This document shows, in pieces, positions 46,496 through 54,676 of a stretch of 64,000 bases of DNA. The position numbers and the translations under genes were made by a program. The notes under the pieces were generated by a model that worked only from the letters and a program-made list of their open reading frames with translations, ran no database searches and was not told the origin of the DNA. The stretch spans positions 4,216,001 through 4,280,000 of the forward strand of contig NZ_CP018725.1 of the NCBI RefSeq assembly GCF_001908725.1, read 5' to 3'. Every line of letters starts with the position of its first letter. The stretch's first letter is position 1. Origin of the DNA: Xanthomonas vesicatoria ATCC 35937. GTDB taxonomy: Bacteria; Pseudomonadota; Gammaproteobacteria; Xanthomonadales; Xanthomonadaceae.

Positions 46496-47449
46496 ATGCA
46501 CTTGCTTGAATCAATGGCCTATGTTGGCCAACAGCCCTGGCACGGGCTGGGTAATCAGCTCGCTCGACAGCAACCTATCGAGACATGGAAGCAACAGGCT
46601 GGGATGGATTGGAAGATCGAGGAGTCCGAGGTTCGATACATCACTGGCAGTCAGAACATTGGAGCCATCAATGCGTTTCCTGGGAACAAGGTTCTCTATC
46701 GCTCTGATACCAAAGCGCCTCTGGCAGTGGTTTCGAAGCGCTTCCAAGTCGTCCAGCCAGGGGAGATCCTGGAGTTCTACCGGGACCTGACGGCGAACAA
46801 CGGATTCGAGCTAGAGACGGCCGGCGTCCTGCGAGAGGGGCGCAAGTTCTGGGCGCTGGCCAGGACAGGTCAGAGCATTGTGCTTAGGGGGAGGGACAGA
46901 GTGGACGGCTATCTTCTACTGGCGACCGCCTGTGATGGGACACTGGCCACGACAGCTCAGTTCACCTCCATTAGGGTGGTCTGCAACAACACCCTGGCGG
47001 TTGCCTTGGGAGACAGTGGTGGCGCCATCAAGGTGCCGCACCGAAGCCACTTCGACCCGGACCGCGTGAAGCGCCAGCTCGGCATTACGGTTTCAGCCTG
47101 GGGCGGTTTCGTAGACCGAATGAAAGCACTGTGCGAATCCCCAGTAGACCCAGACGCTGCTGATGCTCTGCTGCGCCGTGTGTTGACCTACGCCACTCCC
47201 AATGCGGCGCAGGTGGTCAACGAACAGGCAGTAGCTAAAGTGCGCGCGCTGTATGACGGCGATGGGCGAGGATCCAAGCTTGCTTCCAGCCGAGCAACGG
47301 CTTGGGGTCTGCTCAACGCCATCACAGAGCACGTTGATCATCATCGACGTGCTCGAAGTGACGACCATCGCCGGGATGCGGCCTGGTTTGGGCAGGGAGC
47401 CAAGATCAAGCAGCGCGCGTGGGAGGAAGTGATGGGGATGGTGGCGTGA
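46496..47449 (+). CDS. DUF932 family phage/plasmid-like protein
   Basis: A 317-residue protein of the DUF932 (TIGR03299) type found on plasmids, phages and integrative elements. Typical pieces are the start MHLLESMAYVGQQPWHGLG, LYRSDTKAPLAVVSKRF, VDGYLLLATACDGTLAT and TSIRVVCNNTLAVAL. The function is unknown. The start at 46496 is chosen because the family begins with Met followed by this segment; the frame is open further upstream but would run through the hairpin. It overlaps radC by an ATG in its stop region. Confidence 0.85.
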   Translation: MHLLESMAYVGQQPWHGLGNQLARQQPIETWKQQAGMDWKIEESEVRYITGSQNIGAINAFPGNKVLYRSDTKAPLAVVSKRFQVVQPGEILEFYRDLTANNGFELETAGVLREGRKFWALARTGQSIVLRGRDRVDGYLLLATACDGTLATTAQFTSIRVVCNNTLAVALGDSGGAIKVPHRSHFDPDRVKRQLGITVSAWGGFVDRMKALCESPVDPDAADALLRRVLTYATPNAAQVVNEQAVAKVRALYDGDGRGSKLASSRATAWGLLNAITEHVDHHRRARSDDHRRDAAWFGQGAKIKQRAWEEVMGMVA

Positions 47450-47958
47450 TGCAGGTCGGGACACGCACATGTGCGCCGTCTGATGGCGGGCCTGCACCGT
47501 CACAGGAAGTCATCCGCGCACGGGATGACAAGATCGTCGCGCGCGCCCTACGCATCCTCGAACAGCGAGCCAGCGAACCAGGGCCACGACTAGGTGACGT
47601 CTCCAAGTGCGGGGCGTTCTTCCGGCTGCGGTTGGGCGGTGAGATACGGGAGCACTTCGAGGTTGCTTTCCTCGATAACCAGCACCGGCTCATCGGGGTA
47701 GAGCGCTTGTTCTCCGGGTCTGTGGAGGGCGCGGAGGTGCATCCGCGCATCGTCGTCCAGCGCGCGTTGGCCTTGAACGCCGCGGCAGTCATCGTGGCTC
47801 ACAACCACCCGAGTGGCCACACTGAGCCTTCAGCAGCCGACCGAGCTGTCACGGTCCAGTTGAAGACCGTTTTGCAGCTGGTGGAAATCCGGCTGCTGGA
47901 CCATTTCGTGGTCACGGCCCACCAGGCGGTTTCGATGGCTACCCGGGGATGGGTGTAA
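47449..47958 (+). CDS. RadC/JAB-domain protein
   Basis: A 169-residue protein of the RadC family, JAB/MPN metalloprotease fold. The metal-binding signature HNHPSG...D is intact (VAHNHPSGHTEPSAADR). N-terminal helix-hairpin-helix of chromosomal RadC is missing, as in element-borne copies. Its start overlaps the DUF932 stop. Mobile-element RadC proteins are common near antirestriction-type genes but have no settled function; DNA-repair naming is historical. Confidence 0.88.
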   Translation: MQVGTRTCAPSDGGPAPSQEVIRARDDKIVARALRILEQRASEPGPRLGDVSKCGAFFRLRLGGEIREHFEVAFLDNQHRLIGVERLFSGSVEGAEVHPRIVVQRALALNAAAVIVAHNHPSGHTEPSAADRAVTVQLKTVLQLVEIRLLDHFVVTAHQAVSMATRGWV

Positions 47959-48066
47959 GCGTAAGTTCCCTGAAAGCAATGGCGGGTCGCCCGGTCCCGT
48001 TGGGCCGGGCATCTAGGTGCGACTGATTGGGCTGGATGAAAGCCAGGCGCATGAGGCCAAGTGCGT

Positions 48067-48453
48067 TTACTCCCCTGTGTCGCTTCCATTGGGTGCCTGC
48101 AGCAGTTCTACCAACTTCGAAAGCATGCTCGGGTCTTGGAGCACAGCTGGAATCAGCTTGGTCAGAACTTTGCGTTGAGCCTCATCTGCTTGAGAGAGGG
48201 CAAGGATTGCATCTGCCATGGATGCGTCGTCTGCAAGTAGGTAAGCAACCGGGACATCCAGGACCTGAGCCAGCGTGTTCAGGTTGTCGAAACCAATGGC
48301 TGTGACCTGGTGTTCGTACCGGTTGATCCGTGAAGACCCTTTCTCCTTACCGAGGCCCATGCGATCCCCCAGCGCGCGCTGGCTCAAACCGCGCAACTGC
48401 CTGGCCTGAGCTAGGCGGGCAGCGAAAAGCGCTCGGGGGGAGGACTCGGGCAC
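48067..48453 (-). CDS. XRE-family transcriptional regulator
   Basis: A 128-residue repressor-like protein with a helix-turn-helix at about residues 8-65 (LAQARQLRGLSQRALGDRMG, then SRINRYEHQVTAI). A C-terminal helical region (about 75-128) probably dimerises. It is transcribed away from the J-domain gene, and the 156 bp between the starts contain a repeated CTCTATC motif that may be its operator. Likely controls itself and the divergent cluster. Confidence 0.85.
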   Translation of the reverse strand: MPESSPRALFAARLAQARQLRGLSQRALGDRMGLGKEKGSSRINRYEHQVTAIGFDNLNTLAQVLDVPVAYLLADDASMADAILALSQADEAQRKVLTKLIPAVLQDPSMLSKLVELLQAPNGSDTGE

Positions 48454-48495
48454 AGGGGAATCGTGAAACGAAGATGTCCGGAATCATGACGAAGG

Positions 48496-48532
48496 CTCTA
48501 TCGGTGTGGCAGACTCTATCTTCCAGATAGAG
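48496..48532. promoter_or_regulatory. Candidate XRE operator: CTCTATC repeats
   Basis: CTCTATC occurs at 48496-48502 and 48514-48520, and its inverse GATAGAG at 48526-48532, giving one direct and one inverted repeat with a 5-base spacer. It lies between the divergent XRE and J-domain genes. Confidence 0.5.
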
Positions 48533-48609
48533 GGCGGGCCGCTGCAAGTCAGGAGGGGCTTGCGCGTCCGGCATGCGACGGAAACGACAGGAAGGACAGC
48601 AAGGCAGGC

Positions 48610-49290
48610 ATGGATCCATACGAAATCTTGGGCATTCGTCCAAGCGCTGGGGGTGAGGAAATCGAGCTCGCCTACAAAGGACGACGTAGCCAGTACCACC
48701 CGGACCGCTACGCAAACGCGGACGCGGAAACGCTGAACTGGGCGACCTCGAAGATGCAGGAGGTCAACCAGGCCTACGCGGCACTTCGGGATCCGGTCAG
48801 TCGTGCGCGCGTGGATGAAGAAGTGCGAAATAAGTCAGCGCGCCCAGCACGCCCAGCAGACGCCACCCGCGCGCCCGAGCCGGGACAGTCGTATGCACTG
48901 ACGTTGGTGCAGGCGCTGGACGGCCTGGCGCTGAACGGTGAACCGCTTGAGCGGATCTTCGTCGCCCCGCGTATCCCTCATAAAAAACTTGCCGGCGCAC
49001 TGGAGTCCTATGGGCAAGGACTGCAACCACCGGACGTGGTTGTGCTGATCGACGACACGCTCTTTGGCGGTGCACGCGAAGGTGTCCTGATCACTGAAGC
49101 ACAGATCAGATGCAAAGCCGTGTTCCAAGCAGTGGAGATTCGCCTGCTTGGAGTCCTGTCGGCGATCACGACAGAAGGGAAGTACGTCTACATCAATGGC
49201 GAGCGCTTCGCCGAGCTGAACATGCCTAACAAAGGCGACTTGAAGGCGCTCTTCAAGGCCGTAAGCCGCTATCTGCAGCAAGGCCATTAA
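48610..49290 (+). CDS. J-domain protein with unknown C-terminal domain
   Basis: A 226-residue protein. Residues 1-70 form a DnaJ-type domain (DPYEILGIRPSAGG, helix, YHPDRY with the HPD motif that stimulates Hsp70, then QEVNQAYAALRDP). No Gly/Phe region or zinc centre follows. After an Ala/Pro linker the C-terminal part (about 95-226) is a beta-rich unit (PPDVVVLIDDTLFGGAREGVLITEAQIRCK) resembling a bacterial PH-like domain. It starts a short forward cluster with a membrane peptide and two lipoproteins. It is probably an element-specific DnaK recruiter. Confidence 0.8.
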   Translation: MDPYEILGIRPSAGGEEIELAYKGRRSQYHPDRYANADAETLNWATSKMQEVNQAYAALRDPVSRARVDEEVRNKSARPARPADATRAPEPGQSYALTLVQALDGLALNGEPLERIFVAPRIPHKKLAGALESYGQGLQPPDVVVLIDDTLFGGAREGVLITEAQIRCKAVFQAVEIRLLGVLSAITTEGKYVYINGERFAELNMPNKGDLKALFKAVSRYLQQGH

Positions 49291-49314
49291 CCATCACAAC
49301 AACAGGGGAAAGAA

Positions 49315-49533
49315 ATGAAATATCTGATTGGGCTCTACGGAGCCTCATTCGTAGTTGCTGCAATCTGTTTCGCCAATTGGGGGCAATACGCTTACAAAGG
49401 CTTTGCCTACAACCTCGGCCGCGCGCTGGTCTGGCCAGCAATTGCGTTCCCGTCGTTCGGGGGGCTTCTCAGCGGGTTGATTTGGCTTGTCGTCATCGGC
49501 GGCGTGCTGGTCCTTGTGCAAAGGAGGGCTTAG
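49315..49533 (+). CDS. Small membrane protein, two segments
   Basis: A 72-residue protein with two hydrophobic segments (about 5-20 and 52-69) and a short aromatic loop between them. It starts 24 bases after the J-domain gene with a GGGGAAAGA ribosome site, and ends two bases before the next gene's start, which suggests coexpression. No family recognised. Confidence 0.65.
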   Translation: MKYLIGLYGASFVVAAICFANWGQYAYKGFAYNLGRALVWPAIAFPSFGGLLSGLIWLVVIGGVLVLVQRRA

Positions 49534-49535
49534 TC

Positions 49536-49805
49536 ATGGCACGAGATGTCGCGAAGATTGCGGCCGCTCTGGCGGCGTTGCTAATGCTTGGAGCATGCGG
49601 CAGCAAGGCGGACAAGGCACGCAGCGAATTCATTGGAAGCTGCGCCAGCAGTGGAGGGAACGAGGCTGTCTGCGAATGCGCTTTCGACAAGCTGCAGGCG
49701 CATTACGGGGAAGAAGGAATTGTTGCAATTCAGTCCGAGGGTTCTCCGCCTCCGGACTTCATCGATCAATTGGCCAATGCCGCACAACAGTGCAGGAAGC
49801 GATAA
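49536..49805 (+). CDS. Small lipoprotein
   Basis: An 89-residue protein with signal peptide and lipobox (LLMLGACGS, Cys near residue 21), followed by a short helical domain containing four cysteines (GSCASSGG...AVCECAF...QQCRKR) that could form two disulphides. It lies between the membrane peptide and a second lipoprotein gene, with four bases to the latter. Function unknown. Confidence 0.65.
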   Translation: MARDVAKIAAALAALLMLGACGSKADKARSEFIGSCASSGGNEAVCECAFDKLQAHYGEEGIVAIQSEGSPPPDFIDQLANAAQQCRKR

Positions 49806-49809
49806 GGAA

Positions 49810-50448
49810 ATGAAGATGAAGCAGATTTACCGGTCCGCAACGATCCTGCTAGCCGCGCTAGCCGTAACGGGGTGTGGCAAAGCAGATGAGGTAACGAAAG
49901 CCGGCGAGCTCAATCTGGCTGGCTGTAAGGTTCCGGCGGGTACCAAGCGAGTAGAGGCCGAAGCTATCCAGTGCGATGCCGCCAAGGGCGTAAAAGCCGA
50001 GGCAGAGAAAGCGCCTTCGCAGGAAGCTGTCCAGATCACGCCGGACGCTGAGGTCATCAACGCAGCCATCGCCCAGGAGGCGAAGAAGGCCGACGGAGCT
50101 ACCGAGTACACGGAGGCACGGAAACTAGTGGAGGGCGATCTGACCGGAGATGGCAAGCCAGAAGTGGTGGCCTTGTACACCCTGGAAGGTGGTGGCGGTG
50201 GCAACGGAGCTGGTAGCTACCTAGCGGCTTTCCAGCGCGAGGAAACCGGCCAACTGCAGCTGGCCGGCACCACGTCCGTTTCCGGCTTCGGAGTTGCTGT
50301 TCAGAATGCGAGCGTGGAAGACGGCACGGTGCATGTGAAGCTGCTTGTACAAGGGCCGGATGATCCGGACTGCTGTCCGTCAACGGAAGAGGACGCCTTG
50401 TACGTGTTTCATGGGAGCAAGTGGCTGCAGGTGCAGCCTTCGCCTTGA
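49810..50448 (+). CDS. Putative lipoprotein, 3' end reaching into an IS remnant
   Basis: A 212-residue protein with signal peptide and lipobox (ALAVTGCGK, Cys20). A lysine/alanine-rich middle region precedes a folded C-terminal half (LVEGDLTGDGKPEVVALYTLEGGGGGNGAGSY) of the kind seen in beta-propeller-like or FG-GAP-type repeats, with a calcium-like DLTGDGKPEVV motif. The last codons lie in sequence that on the other strand encodes an IS3 orfA start, so the native C-terminus may have been altered. It is the last gene of the J-domain cluster. Confidence 0.65.
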   Translation: MKMKQIYRSATILLAALAVTGCGKADEVTKAGELNLAGCKVPAGTKRVEAEAIQCDAAKGVKAEAEKAPSQEAVQITPDAEVINAAIAQEAKKADGATEYTEARKLVEGDLTGDGKPEVVALYTLEGGGGGNGAGSYLAAFQREETGQLQLAGTTSVSGFGVAVQNASVEDGTVHVKLLVQGPDDPDCCPSTEEDALYVFHGSKWLQVQPSP

Positions 50449-50564
50449 ACTCCGCCGTATACCGCTTGCTGCTCATGGAAACCTCCGAATCTGCCATTTT
50501 CCATGGCATTAAGGTGTCCAGGAAACACCGGGCGTATCACGGCTCACTTCCCGGGGCGTATCAA
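50430..50564 (-). mobile_element. IS3-family left-end remnant
   Basis: On the minus strand an orfA-type start reads MSSKRYTAEFKAKA from 50476, the standard opening of IS3-family transposase OrfA, then similarity stops at the lipoprotein gene end. Upstream of it the terminal-type sequence TGATACGCCC occurs twice, 24 bases apart (50530-50539 and 50554-50563). Only about 130 bp of the element remain. Confidence 0.6.
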
Positions 50565-50594
50565 GACTAAGGGCCGGCAAGCCGGCCCTTAGTC
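50565..50594. terminator. Perfect hairpin between convergent genes
   Basis: A 14-bp perfect palindromic stem (GACTAAGGGCCGGC / GCCGGCCCTTAGTC) with an AA loop lies between the lipoprotein gene and the end of the replication protein gene. Likely a bidirectional terminator. Confidence 0.75.
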
Positions 50595-50612
50595 TGAAAG
50601 CTAGATTTGAGA

Positions 50613-51899
50613 TCACTTCTTCAGCAACTCTCGATCAACGGCTGAAGTATCAAGGCCGCTGCTCCGTGGCGCCCCACGGCCGCTGTGACCCTTCGGCATG
50701 ATGCCCTTGCGCAGGTTGCGGATTCCCTTCCTGCTCGCGATGTCGGGGTCCTGGTTACCTTCGTGGGACTTAGGTGGGCTGGGTTTTAGTTGCGTAGTTT
50801 CCTTGCACATGTACTCGATTGCCAGACGCAAGCCGCGCAGCTTGTCTGCATCTGTTGGATGGATCAGACCCAGGCAGTTGAAGCGGTACTGATCCAGCCG
50901 GGTGTAGCAGTTGAAGTAGCTCGCCTTATCCTTTTTGCCCGTCTCGCCGACATCCACCCCATCCTTGTAATCTCCATGGCCACAGCGCCGGACCCAGTCT
51001 TCTCCGATCATGCGGGTCAAATTGGCAGCGTCACGATGCTTGTGCCCGTCCAGAATGACGAGGACGTGGAAATGGATGCCCCGATCAATCCCGTCCTCAC
51101 GCTTGCTGATGTAGCCCAGGACGTCGGGAACGATTCGATTCTCCCGCAGGCCGCGCAGGAGCCTTGCGTAGTGCCCGTCCGCTTCACGGGTATAGCCCCA
51201 GCCCTTGAACGCCGGCCGGAAGTAGAGGTCGAGCCGTAGAATCAGCAGTTGCGAACGCCGCTGGAACTGGGCTGCCAGATAATCGCAGCAGCTGGCGATG
51301 TTCTTTTCTTCGTTGCGTTTGTAATTGTCGACTTGGTCCTTGTATGCCTGGTTCCGACATGACGCGCGGATGGAGGCAACCGCGCGCTCGACAATCTCAC
51401 GCGTTCGTGGCTCACTCATCAGTGCGTCGCCGTTGCGGTTCGTGTGGTTAAGGAGCTCAGACGACCATTGGTCGATGACATTCAGGATGACGGTCAGTGG
51501 AGGATTGAAGCGGTGGTGCTTGTAGTACTCCGCACGGTCTTGGTTGTAGCCTTTGCAGACGTTAAAGAACGCTTTGCCGGTCTTGGTCAGCTGATGGCGG
51601 GGCTGTCCCCTTCGATCGTACGCAACTTCAATGGGCTGGTCGTCATGCTGGACGATGGCATTAACCAGCTTCTCCGCTCGGATAAGCCAACAGATGAAGT
51701 CGTACTCTTGCCCGATCCAGGTGTATCCGTAGCGTTGACTGGTCTTACGTACGAAGAGGTGGTGGTTCTGCTCTGCCGGACGCATCTGGGTGCCCTTGGG
51801 CTGGGGAGTGATGAGACGGTCGGTCATCTGCTCTTTAGGCAGTTCACTGTCAAAGTTAGTTACCTGGTTGTACGAGTTGGACTTATCGATCTCGTTCAT
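50613..51899 (-). CDS. Inovirus Gp2-type / YagK-YfjJ replication protein
   Basis: A 428-residue protein related to inovirus Gp2 and the E. coli YagK/YfjJ cryptic-prophage family, presumed HUH-type rolling-circle initiators. The HUH motif is seen in DRGIHFHVLVIL, and later Tyr-containing segments (KASYFNCYTRLDQYRFNCLG) offer a candidate catalytic tyrosine. The N-terminal region (about 1-60) is polar. It precedes, on its own strand, an AT-rich segment that could be the origin. A role in replicating the excised island is inferred. Confidence 0.75.
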   Translation of the reverse strand: MNEIDKSNSYNQVTNFDSELPKEQMTDRLITPQPKGTQMRPAEQNHHLFVRKTSQRYGYTWIGQEYDFICWLIRAEKLVNAIVQHDDQPIEVAYDRRGQPRHQLTKTGKAFFNVCKGYNQDRAEYYKHHRFNPPLTVILNVIDQWSSELLNHTNRNGDALMSEPRTREIVERAVASIRASCRNQAYKDQVDNYKRNEEKNIASCCDYLAAQFQRRSQLLILRLDLYFRPAFKGWGYTREADGHYARLLRGLRENRIVPDVLGYISKREDGIDRGIHFHVLVILDGHKHRDAANLTRMIGEDWVRRCGHGDYKDGVDVGETGKKDKASYFNCYTRLDQYRFNCLGLIHPTDADKLRGLRLAIEYMCKETTQLKPSPPKSHEGNQDPDIASRKGIRNLRKGIMPKGHSGRGAPRSSGLDTSAVDRELLKK

Positions 51900-51930
51900 G
51901 TGAATTCCTCGCTGTCATGTGCTGATTGAT

Positions 51931-51985
51931 TGAATATTAAATTAATTAGTTAATCTAATTTAATTCACTAATTCAATAGGATATA
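51931..51985. promoter_or_regulatory. Very AT-rich segment upstream of the replication gene
   Basis: About 55 bases with very few G or C lie just upstream of the Gp2-type gene, in a GC-rich genome. It contains the inverted repeat ATTAAATTA / TAATTTAAT (51936-51944 and 51956-51964) and repeats of TAATT. A promoter, an IHF-type site or an origin are all possible. Confidence 0.5.
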
Positions 51986-52115
51986 AACCGGAATTCAGGC
52001 GCGATCGATGGCCTGATTCTCCGTTTTTAGAAACTAAAAAACCTCAGCTCCTTTGGGTCTTTGTGTGCTGAGTTGCTGCGTCGACTTAGTGAGGTCGTTA
52101 CGTGTGGCGGGGAAT

Positions 52116-52403
52116 TTAGATGCGGCTTTCCAGCCACTCGTCCACGACGTATTCGATCCAACCCTTAGCGGAACTGCGCGAGCCGCCAGCACCCAAGGGA
52201 ACGGGTCGAGGGAACGTTTCGTCATACCAGCGGCTCGACGGATTCAGGCGGTTATCGATGGTGCTCTCGGAGCACGAGAGCTTCTTTGCCAGGTCCTTCT
52301 TGCGGATGACCCGCTTGGAGCGCGTAGGCGGGGGCACGACGCCCCCCGTTTCTGTATTTTGCGAATGGTTCGTATGGGTCGAACGGTTGTAGCGAAGGTT
52401 CAT
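52116..52403 (-). CDS. AlpA-family transcriptional regulator/excisionase
   Basis: A 95-residue protein with the AlpA winged-helix pattern: KRVIRKKDLAKKLSCSESTIDNRL, then DETFPRPVPLGAG and SAKGWIEYVVDEWLESRI. AlpA regulators switch on element integrase or excision functions in P4-like elements. The ATG at 52403 (MNLRYNRSTH) is chosen; the frame stays open to 52622 but the extra sequence is not family-like. It lies upstream of the replication gene on the same strand, so the two may share a transcript. Confidence 0.82.
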   Translation of the reverse strand: MNLRYNRSTHTNHSQNTETGGVVPPPTRSKRVIRKKDLAKKLSCSESTIDNRLNPSSRWYDETFPRPVPLGAGGSRSSAKGWIEYVVDEWLESRI

Positions 52404-52775
52404 AACGCGATCTCGGTGCAGCGACAGGCCCCTTGCCTGCCTGCCGGAACGATGCGCGTTTTCTGGGGAGATGTATAAGGACCGGAAAACCGCGATCACG
52501 GGAAAAAGGGGTGGGGAAATTGACCCCTGGACCCAGGCATTTGCCTGGCGCTTGCTGCCAAGCGCGGATCCATTGGTGGATCCCCTGCCGAGGAACCAAC
52601 TTGCCGGCCCAACCCGGCCCAATTGATGGCGTTTCCGCGCTGGCGCCGGACCGTCGTAGCGGAGCCGGCACTAGGTCCAGGTTCCCAGCCTGCCCAGTCG
52701 TGGTCGGCCGGATGGCATAACAGTCCAGTGTCGTGGCCTGGGCCGCAGCTTGCCGGCATGCCTCCTGCCCTTTAG

Positions 52776-53544
52776 GGAACCTCTGAACAACGCACCACAG
52801 ATACGCGACACTACCCGCCTCATGTTGAGGAGTGATCCATGCAACTGACGTTCGGTGATGCTGAAGGCCTGGGCAAGCGCAAGCAGACCCTGCGCGAGAT
52901 CTTTCTGGCCGAGATGGAGCAGGTGGTTCCGTGGCAGCACTTGCTCGGTCTGATCGAACCGCACTATCCGGTGTCGGGGCGCCCTGGTCGACAGCCATAC
53001 GCACTGGCGACGATGTTGCGGATTCATTTGCTGCAGCAGTGGTATGCGTTAAGCGATCCGGCGATGGAAGAAGCGTTGCACGAGATCCCGATCTTGCGGA
53101 GGTTTGCCCAGCTCGGTGGCGGGGACAAACGCGAAGAACTGCAAAACTGCAAGGCTGCATTTTTCATTGCCGCCAAGCGTTCGACGCTGCAAGCCATCGG
53201 CAACAAACGCGAGCGTGATCGGGAACAGCGTTGGGAACACTTCAAGGCCAGCGTGCGCGCGAAGGTGGAGCATCCATTCCGGGTGATCAAGCGGCAATTC
53301 GGTTACACCAAGGTCCGCTATCGCGGCCTGGCCAAGAACACCGCACACGTGCTGACCTTGTTTGCGCTCTCCAATCTGTGGATGAAGCGAAAGCAGTTAC
53401 TGCCTGCTATGGGGAGCGTGCGCCTGTAACCCGGGGAATTCCCAAGGAAAGCGCCAGAAATGGCGGAAGATCCGAAGATCCAAACGCGACTCTCCGGACC
53501 GACGCGACATCCCGCACTCTCAGGCCTCGTTATTCAGACCTTCC
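52776..53544 (+). mobile_element. Internally deleted IS5-family element with TTAG target duplication
   Basis: The element is bounded by imperfect inverted repeats (GGAACCTCTGAACAACG at the left and the complement of GGAAGGTCTGAATAACG at the right) and by a 4 bp TTAG duplication at 52772-52775 and 53545-53548. At 769 bp it is shorter than a full IS5 element (about 1.1-1.2 kb); the missing part corresponds to the middle of the transposase. It is probably non-autonomous but still has both ends. Confidence 0.75.
52839..53429 (+). pseudogene. IS5-family transposase with central deletion
   Basis: A 196-residue open frame made of the two ends of an IS5 transposase. The N-terminal part (MQLTFGDAEGLGKRKQTLREIF through ILRRFAQLGG) joins directly to the C-terminal part (KREELQNCKAAFFIAAKRSTLQ, KVEHPFRVIKRQFGYTKVRYRGLAKN, LFALSNLWM). 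The segment with the first two acidic catalytic residues is absent, so the product cannot be an active transposase. The frame is preserved across the deletion, which makes it look like an intact short gene. Confidence 0.85.
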
Positions 53545-53896
53545 TTAGGGGGCGCTTCCGAAGTGGGCTAGGGTGATGGCGTGGTCTCCCGAGCGCGTCG
53601 GCATTTCGCTGGAGGAGCAACGGGCGTGCCGATGAGCCGGCGTGCTTTACATCGGTGTCTGTGCTGCAGGTCATGCGGCAGCCCTTGACTTGGCGGGAGT
53701 ATTTCAACTGGGCACGCTGGACCCAGTGAGAATTTTCAGGCGATCTGGGTGGCAAAGAGGCGAGGCCTTCTGATGCGCTTGGCCTATCGATCTAGTCGCA
53801 TTCGTCTCGCGCTGCGGCGATTCAAAAAAATCTGAAACCCTCAAGAGTCGTCAACAAAACCCAGGAAGGAGCCGTAGGCAGACGCTGGAGCAAGCG
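53545..53896. other. Gap between the two IS elements
   Basis: About 350 bp with the TTAG duplication at its left end and a short minus-strand frame (53534-53755) that is not recognisable. It most likely holds debris from earlier insertions. Confidence 0.4.
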
Positions 53897-54610
53897 AGTG
53901 AGAGCAGTGCTAGTGGATATAGATGCGGCGTTCAAAACGGGTGTGCAGTTTGCCCATGCCTGCAAACCAGGCATGGGTGCGCTCAACGACCCAGCGAAGA
54001 CGACCCAATCGTCGTTGCCCTCGATCCCCTTGCGTGCGATCCGCGAGGTTATACCGCGCCGTTTGAGACAGCTGCGACACCGTTCGATTTCGTCGTCTTT
54101 GTCGGCATGCAGCTCGTTCGGCCAGCCTCGCGGACGCTCTGGTTTTCTGCCGATGGCAGGCAAGGTATCAAGCAACTCTTCAAACACCACCGAGTCGTGC
54201 CGATTGGCGCAGGTGACGCACACCGCCAAAGGCACGCCGTTGCGATCGACGATCCGATGCTGTTTGCTGCCCGGTTTGCAGCGATCTGTCGCGTTTTGGT
54301 CCGGTGTAGGCGCCCCACGGGGAGGCCACACTAGTAGCGTCCAGGCTTACTCGGCTCAGATCCAGCTTCTCGGCCCGTCTTAGCTCGGCCATCAACACTT
54401 GATGCAAGCGGTGCCAAACACCCGCCTCTTACCAATCACGCAACCTGCACCAGCAGGTCATGCCGCTGCCATAGTCACGTTCCATGAGAAGGTCCTTCCA
54501 CGGGATGCCCGTGCGCAAGACATAGACGATGCCGTTGAGGGCTTGCTGATCGCCGATACGCGGCCGCCCGCCCTTAGGCGAACGCCTTACTTGCGGAATC
54601 AGCGGTGGTC
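53897..54610 (-). pseudogene. Degenerate IS5-family (IS427-type) transposase
   Basis: Read leftward, pieces of the transposase appear in order but in different frames: PKGGRPRIGDQQALNGIVYVLRTGIPWKDL, then VSLDATSVASPWGAY, then a frame change to KPGSKQHRIVDRNGVPLAVCVTCANRHD, then another to RRWVVERTHAWF and FERRIYIH followed by a stop. An in-frame stop also follows RLRDW. At least one nonsense and two frameshift lesions make it inactive. Confidence 0.75.
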
Positions 54611-54636
54611 AGGTGGCCATTGCGAGGTACTAGTGC

Positions 54637-54676
54637 GTCCCTCCACTTGGACGCTTTAGCGTCCAAGTGGAGGGAC
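54637..54676. repeat. Perfect 19-bp inverted repeat near brxR
   Basis: The arms GTCCCTCCACTTGGACGCT and AGCGTCCAAGTGGAGGGAC are fully complementary and separated by only two T residues, giving a strong cruciform or hairpin. It lies at the outer edge of the IS remnant and 263 bases upstream of brxR. Confidence 0.9.

Noticed and set aside
52404-52622. N-terminal extension of the AlpA gene
   Set aside because: The extra 73 codons resemble non-coding sequence and the AlpA family begins near the chosen start.
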